This document shows positions 1 through 4,958 of a DNA stretch of 8,595 nt, in pieces. Within the stretch, counting starts at the first letter, position 1. Each line of letters opens with the position of its first letter. The DNA is from Bacillota bacterium (GTDB taxonomy: Bacteria; Bacillota; Clostridia; Christensenellales; Borkfalkiaceae): NCBI GenBank assembly GCA_003343995.1, contig QAKE01000008.1:1-8595 (forward strand), in the 5' to 3' direction. Under the pieces are notes generated by a model that was not told the DNA's origin, did no database searches, and saw only the letters and a list, made by a program, of their open reading frames with translations. The position numbers and the translations under genes were made by a program.

Positions 1-827
1 CTGCGGGCGATCTCCTCCTTGACGGGATCGATGTTGAAGTCCATCGTGAACGAGGGGATGCGCTTGCGGATCTCGGCGGCGATGATGTCGGGCGTGAAGC
101 TCATCGAGGCGATGTTGAAACTGTTGCGGTGGCGCAGCCGCGCGGGGTCGGCCTCCATCAGTTCCACGCAGGCGCGCAGCACGTCGGGCATGTAGATCAT
201 ATCCATGTAGACGTCGTGGGGCACGGCGCAGGTGTAACGGCCGCTTCGAATCGCTTCGTAGTAGATCTCCACGGCATAGTCGGTCGTACCGCCGCCCGGC
301 AGCGTGACGTTCGAAATGATGCCCGGAAAACGGATCGAACGGGTATCGACGCCGTATTTGTGGTGGTAGTAGTTGCCCAGCATCTCTCCCGTCACCTTGC
401 AGATGCCGTAGATCGTCGTGGGCTGCATGACCGTGTCCTGCGGCGTGCGGACTTTGGGCGACGAGGGGCCGAACGCCCCGATCGAGCTGGGGGTGAAGAG
501 CGCGCAATGGTGCTGGCGCGCCACCTCGAGCGAGTTCATCAAGGCGCCGATGTTGACGTGCCACGCCATTTGGGGGTTGCGCTCGCCGACGGCCGACAGC
601 AGGGCCACGAGGTTGAAGATCGTGTCGATCTCGTGTCGGGCGACGACCGAGGCTACCGACGTGGCGTTGAGTGCGTCGAGCACTTCGAACGGGCCGTCGG
701 CCCCCAGCGCCTTGCATTCACGTACGTCGGTGGCCACGACGTTGCGCGAGCCGTAAATACCGCGCAGGTAGGTCGTCAGTTCCGATCCGATCTGACCTCC
801 GGCGCCGATAATAAGTATCTTTTTCAT
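1..827 (-). CDS. L-threonine 3-dehydrogenase, SDR type (3' end cut by window edge)
   Basis: An NAD-dependent short-chain dehydrogenase/epimerase-fold enzyme. The best family match from memory is the SDR-type L-threonine 3-dehydrogenase, which oxidises threonine to 2-amino-3-ketobutyrate in the cytosol, usually followed by glycine C-acetyltransferase. The N-terminus MKKILIIGAGGQIG gives the Rossmann glycine motif at residues 8-14. A TPSSIGAFG stretch (about 112-120) supplies the active-site Ser/Thr, and YGICK (Y140, K144) is the YxxxK catalytic pair. The ATG at 825-827 directly precedes the Rossmann strand, so the start is secure. About 275 codons are visible; the family is roughly 315-320 residues, so some 40 are missing beyond position 1. 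The gene is markedly GC-rich compared with the region right of the tRNA, as expected for host core sequence. Related NAD-dependent epimerases are the main alternative. Confidence 0.85.
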   Translation of the reverse strand, partial: MKKILIIGAGGQIGSELTTYLRGIYGSRNVVATDVRECKALGADGPFEVLDALNATSVASVVARHEIDTIFNLVALLSAVGERNPQMAWHVNIGALMNSLEVARQHHCALFTPSSIGAFGPSSPKVRTPQDTVMQPTTIYGICKVTGEMLGNYYHHKYGVDTRSIRFPGIISNVTLPGGGTTDYAVEIYYEAIRSGRYTCAVPHDVYMDMIYMPDVLRACVELMEADPARLRHRNSFNIASMSFTPDIIAAEIRKRIPSFTMDFNIDPVKEEIAR

Positions 828-871
828 CGTTGCGGGTTGATAGTTGTGCGGTTCCGTTCCGCAAATCTAAC

Positions 872-879
872 GAAAGATA
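872..879 (-). promoter_or_regulatory. Possible -7 box for the threonine dehydrogenase gene
   Basis: Read on the minus strand this is TATCTTTC, one base off the Bacteroidetes TAnnTTTG element, 44 nt upstream of the start codon. No clear TTTG box was found at the expected distance, so the call is weak. Confidence 0.3.
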
Positions 880-908
880 TAAATAAATCGTGAAAAGCCG
901 CGATTTTT

Positions 909-939
909 TTTGCCAATTCGAAATTGTTGCTTATTTTTG
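909..939 (+). promoter_or_regulatory. Bacteroidetes-type promoter of the tRNA-Thr gene
   Basis: TTTG at 909-912 and TATTTTTG at 932-939 are separated by 19 nt, a full match to the Bacteroidetes -33 TTTG / -7 TAnnTTTG promoter. Transcription would begin some 10-15 nt ahead of the tRNA 5' end at 960. Confidence 0.75.
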
Positions 940-959
940 CAACGCTTTTTAAGGCGATC

Positions 960-1031
<72 letters not shown>

Positions 1032-1041
1032 CATAAAATCA

Positions 1042-1071
1042 AGAGGTTGCAAAATCTGCAATCTCTTTTTT
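1042..1071 (+). terminator. Rho-independent terminator after tRNA-Thr
   Basis: AGAGGTTGCA (1042-1051) pairs with TGCAATCTCT (1057-1066), allowing one G-U, around a 5-nt loop. A run of T follows directly. It ends the tRNA transcript 11 nt after the discriminator base. If the tRNA 3' end is the attachment site, this terminator may belong to the element end rather than to the original host locus. Confidence 0.8.
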
Positions 1072-1120
1072 GTACTGTTTTGCGAAGGGAAAGGGGCTGG
1101 AAACAGCGGTTTGAGGCGCA

Positions 1121-1144
1121 TTGTTGTACCCTTTGTTGTACCCT
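1121..1144 (+). repeat. 12-bp perfect tandem repeat between tRNA and integrase
   Basis: TTGTTGTACCCT occurs twice back to back (1121-1132 and 1133-1144). A degenerate relative, TTTTTGTACTG, lies at about 1067-1077 in the terminator tail. Short direct repeats between an attachment site and an integrase gene are the usual place for integrase arm-type or excisionase binding sites. That role is inferred from position only. Confidence 0.6.
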
Positions 1145-1164
1145 AAATCTGCTACTCTCGATTG

Positions 1165-1181
1165 CTTGCGCAACACGCAAG
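1165..1181 (+). promoter_or_regulatory. Inverted repeat immediately upstream of the integrase start
   Basis: CTTGCG (1165-1170) and CGCAAG (1176-1181) form a perfect 6-bp palindrome around CAACA, ending 3 nt before the integrase ATG. As RNA it would fold a hairpin over the ribosome-binding region. As DNA it could be an operator. Either would limit integrase expression, but no regulator for it is identified here. Confidence 0.4.
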
Positions 1182-1184
1182 TAA

Positions 1185-2393
1185 ATGAAAATCAAAGTCG
1201 TTTTACGAGCAGGTAAAATCAACAAGCAAGGTCAATCCCCGTTGATGCTTCGATTTACCCACGACCGCACCACGAAATTTGTTGCTTTGGGGCTATCGGT
1301 AGAGCCGCATTATTGGAATAAGGATGCCGAAATGATAACGGCAGACTGCCCCGACCGTGCTGCTCTGCAAAGTCAGATAGGCAGTACATTAGCGACTTAC
1401 CGAAAGAAAATCCAGCGGTTGGAGGCATTGGATATGGAGGTTGATTTTACCAGCCTATTTGACCAGACCGCAAAATGCACTCCACAATTCGTCGATAACT
1501 ATTTTCAGCAACAAATTACAGCCATGAAACAAGTAGGGAAAATCAACACGGCAATCAAGTACACAGCCACCTGTACCTCACTCGTTAAATTCCATCCTGC
1601 CAAATTACGGTTTGAAGAGATCGACGGAAAGTTTTTGAGGAATTTCGAGGCGTTTCTCCATTCGGCGTGTAATCAATCCAATTCGATAGCCACGAAATTT
1701 AGTGTACTGAAAGCCGTTTACAATAAGGCCATTGCAGACAAGATTTTCCTTTGCAAGGAGAATCCTTTTATTTCATATAAGGTGGGAAAGCATTGGACAC
1801 AGACACGTAAACGAGCCATTCATAAAGAGGATATACAACGATTGATGCAGGCAGAATTACCCGTAACGAGGTCTCCCTATACCGAGTTTGCACGGGATAT
1901 ATTCTTGTTTTCTTACTTTTCGGCTGGAATCAATTTCAAGGATATTGCCACCTTACGCTACGTCGATATGGAAGAGGATCGGATTTTCTATCGCCGTCAT
2001 AAGACAGGAAAAACGATGACTTGTCGATTGCATCCGCAGGCAAGGGAGATCATTGCCAAGTACACCCGTTCGGAAGCTATGCAGGAGGACTATATCTTTC
2101 CTGTTCTCGACCGTCATATACACCGTACCGAACAGCAGATTCACAACAGGGTGCATAAGGTTTTAGTCCATATAAACCGAGAGTTGAAAGAGTGGAGCAA
2201 ACGGCTGGGACTGGCAACGAACTTAACAACCTACGTTGCCCGTCATACCTACGCGACAGTCTTGAAGCGGTCAGGCGTAAGCGTAGCCTTGATTTCCGAA
2301 TCGCTGGGACACTCTGATCTATCCACCACACAGATTTACTTGGATTCGTTCGAGAACAGTCAGATCGATGCGGCTATGGCTCATCTGTTATAG
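1185..2393 (+). CDS. Tyrosine recombinase / integrase of the element
   Basis: A 402-residue site-specific recombinase, probably catalysing integration and excision at the adjacent tRNA-Thr. The N-terminal part (about 1-90) resembles the arm-binding domain of Bacteroidetes integrases, with the characteristic PHYWNKD segment near 41-47. A core-binding domain spans about 95-200 and the catalytic domain about 210-400. Visible catalytic residues are the beta-strand lysine K273 (RRHKTGK), R353-H354 in YVARHTYAT, H376 in LGHSDLST and the nucleophile Y385 in TTQIYL. The first catalytic arginine is replaced: SAGIN (246-250) stands where most relatives have an Arg. The box II histidine is replaced by Y350. 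Divergence at these positions is known in Bacteroidetes integrases such as IntDOT. All Trp codons are TGG and the stop is TAG. The gene reads away from the tRNA, as usual for tRNA-targeting elements. Confidence 0.93.
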   Translation: MKIKVVLRAGKINKQGQSPLMLRFTHDRTTKFVALGLSVEPHYWNKDAEMITADCPDRAALQSQIGSTLATYRKKIQRLEALDMEVDFTSLFDQTAKCTPQFVDNYFQQQITAMKQVGKINTAIKYTATCTSLVKFHPAKLRFEEIDGKFLRNFEAFLHSACNQSNSIATKFSVLKAVYNKAIADKIFLCKENPFISYKVGKHWTQTRKRAIHKEDIQRLMQAELPVTRSPYTEFARDIFLFSYFSAGINFKDIATLRYVDMEEDRIFYRRHKTGKTMTCRLHPQAREIIAKYTRSEAMQEDYIFPVLDRHIHRTEQQIHNRVHKVLVHINRELKEWSKRLGLATNLTTYVARHTYATVLKRSGVSVALISESLGHSDLSTTQIYLDSFENSQIDAAMAHLL

Positions 2394-2399
2394 GCGTTT

Positions 2400-2438
2400 G
2401 GAGGTCGGCGGCCAATATGGAAACCGACCTCCCTTTTC
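2400..2438 (+). terminator. Rho-independent terminator of the integrase gene
   Basis: GGAGGTCGG (2400-2408) pairs perfectly with CCGACCTCC (2424-2432), followed by CTTTTCC. The hairpin lies 6 nt after the integrase TAG and between two convergent genes. The T-tract supports plus-strand termination; there is no comparable T-run for the minus strand. Confidence 0.8.
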
Positions 2439-2462
2439 CTATCGACTCGACACATCGATCCA

Positions 2463-3305
2463 TCATCGCCCGAGACATTGAATAAGCGTGTCGATAATCG
2501 ACTGCTCTTGCGTCATACTCCCTTTTGAAGGATGTGTAATCAATTGTATCTGTTCGGCCGTCAGTCGGTTGATTCTATCTTCCATCTGGTCGTAAAATGC
2601 CGTTGGGTCTGCGGCCTCTCGTCCTTGGTCAATGATGTAATTGATGAAATATTTTTTAGCAAGGAATGTTTCCTCGAATTTTTCTTGTGCGGCCTTGTAC
2701 CATTTGATACTCCGTTGATACCACGAGGCATTCTCAAACGCCTTTGGCAATCTGCCCTCTTTCAGACTCTTCACGAAATCCCGTGGTTTGAGGGAGTTCT
2801 TTCCAAAACACCATAAAGAAATAGTCGAAAGCGGATAGTTCTTACGCTGCAATTCCTGAGCAAACTCGAACACTTCGTTATCTTTTATGTCGAGCGTCAT
2901 TGCAGGTGCGGCCATATAGTCCGAACCTTTCCAAGCGGTAGCGCATATGTTCATTTCAGCGATGAGTGCCGCAATCGACATTTCTGCATTCAGCGGCTCG
3001 CAAATTACGAGGTCATTTAAATCCAGCCCCAGCATCTTATAGGCTATCAAACGATGCTGACCATCCAGCACGGCATAATAATTTTCGGTCTGTTCGTCTG
3101 GAATATCATTTCCATCCAGATCGGTCAAGTGCCCTCCCGAAAGGTAGACATCCTCACCCTTAACTACGGTGATGGGCGACAACTGCCCGTACTCTTTGAT
3201 GGATTTCTCTTTGTCTGCCAAAATCTTTTCGTTGATTCGACGGTTGCCCTTGACGAATGCGAACTGGCGATTTTCGTTTTCTGCTACAATTTGAAACTTT
3301 TTCAT
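2463..3305 (-). CDS. ParB/Srx-fold protein with DGQHR motif
   Basis: A 280-residue protein. The N-terminal half resembles the ParB-like (ParB/sulfiredoxin fold) domain: a strand with NRRINEKI, the KSIKEYGQLSPITVV segment (about 33-47) typical of ParB box I, and LDGQHRLIAYKMLG (about 81-94) in place of the ParB GERR motif. DGQHR variants occur in mobile-element and restriction-linked proteins of this fold. The C-terminal half (about 110-280) is helical and unrecognised. The substrate is unknown; it could bind DNA or act as a nucleotide-dependent enzyme. The frame is open upstream to 3626, but that extension is low-complexity, Arg/Pro-rich and overlaps hairpin-forming sequence. The ATG at 3303-3305 before MKKFQIVAEN is therefore preferred. 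The stop is TGA; readthrough would add only 8 residues before a TAG at 2439-2441. Confidence 0.8.
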   Translation of the reverse strand: MKKFQIVAENENRQFAFVKGNRRINEKILADKEKSIKEYGQLSPITVVKGEDVYLSGGHLTDLDGNDIPDEQTENYYAVLDGQHRLIAYKMLGLDLNDLVICEPLNAEMSIAALIAEMNICATAWKGSDYMAAPAMTLDIKDNEVFEFAQELQRKNYPLSTISLWCFGKNSLKPRDFVKSLKEGRLPKAFENASWYQRSIKWYKAAQEKFEETFLAKKYFINYIIDQGREAADPTAFYDQMEDRINRLTAEQIQLITHPSKGSMTQEQSIIDTLIQCLGR

Positions 3306-3317
3306 AATTCCATGTGC

Positions 3318-3404
3318 AGGTTTACCTATACACCCACGAGGTATTAAGTCTATTATAAATTTTGTTGTTACAATAAGTAGGGTTTTCCTGTACCACCCAC
3401 AAGG
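3318..3404 (-). repeat. Two imperfect ~25-nt direct repeats in the ParB-like leader
   Basis: Copies lie at 3318-3341 and 3380-3404. On the plus strand they share GGTTT, CCT, TA, CACCCAC and AGG in register, about 20 of 25 positions with one 1-nt gap. On the minus (transcribed) strand each can form a small hairpin: AGGTAAACCT in the near copy, and GG-AAAA-CC with a flanking GTA/TAC pair in the far copy. The near copy is 12 nt from the start codon. They are candidate operator sites, or RNA hairpins for autogenous control. Confidence 0.5.
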
Positions 3405-3427
3405 TTCTGATACTGCTATATTCTCGG

Positions 3428-3620
3428 CGTCGGGTCTGACTGGTGAGCTCTTGCCAGCTCGTCGGGCGGGCCAAGGATGACTTGGGCGAACTCCCATCCT
3501 CGTCCCACCGTGCGATTCGACCTTCGGCCTTTCGGTTCGGATATTCCCTCCCAACCGAGAAGAGGGGTGTATGTCAAGGAACCTATGTTCGCGATTGCAT
3601 GGACAACTCTTGCGAAAATC
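3428..3620 (-). ncRNA. Possible structured RNA or long 5' leader
   Basis: A GC-rich island of about 190 nt between AT-rich flanks, dense in potential hairpins (plus coordinates). TTCGC 3588-3592 pairs with GCGAA 3612-3616 around an inner TTG/CAA pair. TCGGTT 3532-3537 pairs with AACCGA 3553-3558. AGGAT 3474-3478 pairs with ATCCT 3496-3500, with GGG/CCC inside. GAGCT 3445-3449 pairs with AGCTC 3456-3460. It is open in one minus-strand frame, but the product (many Arg, Pro and Gly, no recognisable motif) looks non-biological. The minus strand is chosen because both neighbours are on it; the strand is not proven. I do not recognise an Rfam-type family. Confidence 0.35.
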
Positions 3621-3655
3621 ATACATAAGCCGCTATGACATAGATTATTGTCGGA

Positions 3656-3682
3656 TAGCAGAAAAATGTATTGTTTCTGCTA
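3656..3682. repeat. Perfect 9-bp inverted repeat
   Basis: TAGCAGAAA (3656-3664) and TTTCTGCTA (3674-3682) are exact reverse complements separated by 9 nt. Neither strand has a T-run after it, so it is unlikely to be an intrinsic terminator. A protein-binding operator or an RNA hairpin at the 5' edge of the ParB-like leader is more likely. Confidence 0.5.
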
Positions 3683-3699
3683 CCCCTTATTTGTAGGAC

Positions 3700-3726
3700 A
3701 AAAAAGGACGGCTTGCGACCGTCCTT
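3700..3726 (-). terminator. Terminator of the unrecognised 256-residue gene
   Basis: On the minus strand AAGGACGG and CCGTCCTT form an 8-bp perfect stem around a 7-nt loop, followed by six T (plus-strand A 3700-3705). It lies 24 nt after the TGA stop of the upstream gene, which supports that TGA being a genuine stop and separates the two minus-strand transcripts. Confidence 0.85.
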
Positions 3727-3750
3727 AATTCTCAAAACAGAGTGATTATT

Positions 3751-4521
3751 TCAATAGAAACCTCGTCCTATGGTATGCCATTCCTCGTCCTTGTATCGTT
3801 GCCAGATTCCTTTGATACTTTCGTCACTATCAAGAAATTTCTTATTATCCGTATATCGAAACATGTAAACAATGCGGGAGATCAACAGCATAAGGTTATA
3901 AGAAACTTTACTGGGTATTGAGCTGCGTTTGTCCTCCACTTTGAATTGTTCCAGAAACGGTAGCAGGCACGCAACAACAAAGGTGATTTTGTAGCAATCT
4001 TTCAAATTGATCGAGAAATCTCCCAAGCCGAACTTCACATCGCGAGACAGATTGGCAAAGAGTTTGGCAGAGTTTTCTGCCAGAATAGCACCCAACATCT
4101 GGATTGCTTCGTCAGATTCGATGGTTACTCCCTGTTCCCGTCCCCGCCAGATACGGATTCTGGCATCGGGATTGGCATGGAGATACTTGGCAAAGGCTCG
4201 GAACTGGTCGAATGCAGGGGCTGGGATCGCCATCACATTCTCGGTTTTCATCCGTGTCAGGTAATGGACAAAGAGCAGCGCGATCCAGAATTTATCAAGG
4301 TCGATATCCAATGCCTGCAACGACTGGACGACTGGTTCATTTGCCATGAACTGTTCTTTGGTAAAAGGAACTCTCGACATGTCCAACCGTCCGTCCCTAT
4401 GCAGTACGATAAAATCACCCGTACAAGCAGTATCGACTTGATGTTCCGTTCCGTCTTCATCGATTTCATATGCAGGGAACATCCGATTCCCGATATGATG
4501 AACATATTTGTAAATATCCAT
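3751..4521 (-). CDS. Hypothetical protein of 256 residues
   Basis: I do not recognise this protein. The start ATG (4519-4521) follows a well-placed TACCTTTG promoter box and the frame is clean. The sequence opens MDIYKYVHHIGNRMFPAYEI, has an acidic middle, and is mostly predicted-helical. A hydrophobic stretch (KITFVVACLLPFLEQF, about 178-193) is more like a buried helix than a membrane anchor, and there is no signal peptide. The C-terminus ends in DEEWHTIGRGFY. All Trp codons are TGG. The stop is TGA, and translation beyond it would run through the terminator hairpin, so TGA is used conventionally here. Being transcribed divergently from the helicase module, it could be a regulator or accessory factor of that module; this rests on position only. 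Confidence 0.75.
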   Translation of the reverse strand: MDIYKYVHHIGNRMFPAYEIDEDGTEHQVDTACTGDFIVLHRDGRLDMSRVPFTKEQFMANEPVVQSLQALDIDLDKFWIALLFVHYLTRMKTENVMAIPAPAFDQFRAFAKYLHANPDARIRIWRGREQGVTIESDEAIQMLGAILAENSAKLFANLSRDVKFGLGDFSINLKDCYKITFVVACLLPFLEQFKVEDKRSSIPSKVSYNLMLLISRIVYMFRYTDNKKFLDSDESIKGIWQRYKDEEWHTIGRGFY

Positions 4522-4545
4522 AATGCAGATAGTTTAAGATTATTT

Positions 4546-4553
4546 CAAAGGTA
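4546..4553 (-). promoter_or_regulatory. -7 box for the 256-residue gene
   Basis: The minus strand reads TACCTTTG, a perfect TAnnTTTG, 24 nt upstream of the start codon at 4521. The expected TTTG box is not clear; TTTA lies a few bases too far upstream. Confidence 0.65.
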
Positions 4554-4585
4554 CGAGATTTTCTTAAAAATATTTGCTAAATTAC

Positions 4586-4616
4586 TTGGATTTATGTTAA
4601 ATATTTTATATCTTTG
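4586..4616 (+). promoter_or_regulatory. Promoter of the plus-strand helicase module
   Basis: TATCTTTG at 4609-4616 matches TAnnTTTG. TTGG at 4586-4589, 19 nt upstream, is a one-mismatch TTTG. It faces away from the minus-strand promoter about 55 nt to the left and would give a leader of roughly 335 nt before the helicase ATG. Confidence 0.7.
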
Positions 4617-4680
4617 CACATCAATTCACAGATAAGGGTAATTCTTGTTTCTTCCATAGGAAATATGTTATAGGGCGGAT

Positions 4681-4705
4681 AAGGGCAGCATCATTTGCTG
4701 TCCTT
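4681..4705 (+). terminator. Hairpin in the helicase leader (possible attenuator)
   Basis: AAGGGCAGCA (4681-4690) pairs with TGCTGTCCTT (4696-4705) with one G-U around a 5-nt loop; GTCTTTGG follows. It resembles a weak intrinsic terminator. Lying about 65 nt after the predicted transcription start, it could attenuate the operon. Confidence 0.45.
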
Positions 4706-4721
4706 GTCTTTGGTCGATAGT

Positions 4722-4902
4722 CGCATATTTTTTGAGTACGAAATGAAGATTCCCTATAAAGAGAGTAATTCAGAATCAGAAAATATGTGGAGCAGAAAAA
4801 TGCTGATTTACTCTCATTTTACAGATAGATTTCCCGCATATTTTTTGAGTGCGAAATGAATATTTCCTTTATAAATATAGTTTCAGAATTAAAAAATATG
4901 CG
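4722..4902 (+). repeat. Two imperfect direct copies of a ~70-nt hairpin element
   Basis: Copy 1 spans 4722-4789 and copy 2 4835-4902, offset 113 nt. Both begin CGCATATTTTTTGAGT, then A or G, then CGAAATGAA. In copy 2 the outer arms CGCATATTTTTT (4835-4846) and AAAAAATATGCG (4891-4902) are perfectly complementary. Inside, GAAA/TTTC (4853-4856, 4881-4884) and ATATTT/AAATAT (4860-4865, 4873-4878) continue the fold. In copy 1 the outer arms are 4723-4735 and 4776-4788 with one mismatch and one wobble. They may be regulatory RNA elements or origin repeats. Confidence 0.65.
4761..4815 (+). repeat. Inverted repeat competing with the first leader hairpin
   Basis: GAGAGTAA (4761-4768) is the exact complement of TTACTCTC (4808-4815), with AATCAG (4774-4779) and CTGATT (4803-4808) nested next to it. 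The inner bases overlap the right arm of the copy-1 hairpin (4776-4788), so the two folds cannot both form fully. Confidence 0.5.
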
Positions 4903-4958
4903 AGATATAAAGAGATTTCAGATAAAGAGATACAATTAACAATCAATTATTTATAACT

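Larger units (their letters stand above)
3306..3750. other. Gene-free 445-nt stretch between two minus-strand genes
   Basis: No convincing coding sequence was found on either strand. In minus-strand order the stretch holds a terminator, a perfect 9-bp inverted repeat, a GC-rich hairpin-dense segment (about 3428-3620), and two copies of a ~25-nt motif, the nearer one ending 12 nt from the ParB-like start codon. No good TAnnTTTG box for the ParB-like gene was found here, so its transcription start is unresolved. Confidence 0.6.
4522..4958. promoter_or_regulatory. Divergent control region and long helicase leader
   Basis: A 437-nt AT-rich stretch without genes. It carries back-to-back promoters (minus box 4546-4553, plus box 4609-4616), then a hairpin at 4681-4705, two related ~70-nt hairpin elements (4722-4789 and 4835-4902) and a competing inverted repeat (4761-4815), before the helicase ATG at 4959. 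Such a long structured leader is unusual for a plain promoter region and could be a regulatory RNA or a replication-origin-like region. Confidence 0.6.

Noticed and set aside
129..893. Plus-strand 254-codon open frame over the dehydrogenase
   Set aside because: It is a His/Arg/Val-rich shadow of the GC-rich minus-strand gene, with no motif.
3306..3626. N-terminal extension of the ParB-like protein to a start at 3626
   Set aside because: The extra 107 residues lack any motif, are Arg/Pro/Gly-rich and overlap GC-rich hairpins. MKKFQIVAEN at 3305 begins the recognisable domain.
4177..4635. Plus-strand 152-codon frame over the 256-residue gene
   Set aside because: It runs antisense to a gene with a proper promoter and terminator, crosses the promoter region and has no motif.
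4522..4958. CRISPR array or suppressor tRNA in the leader region
   Set aside because: Only two imperfect long copies with no spacer periodicity, and no cloverleaf with a TCA anticodon could be drawn.
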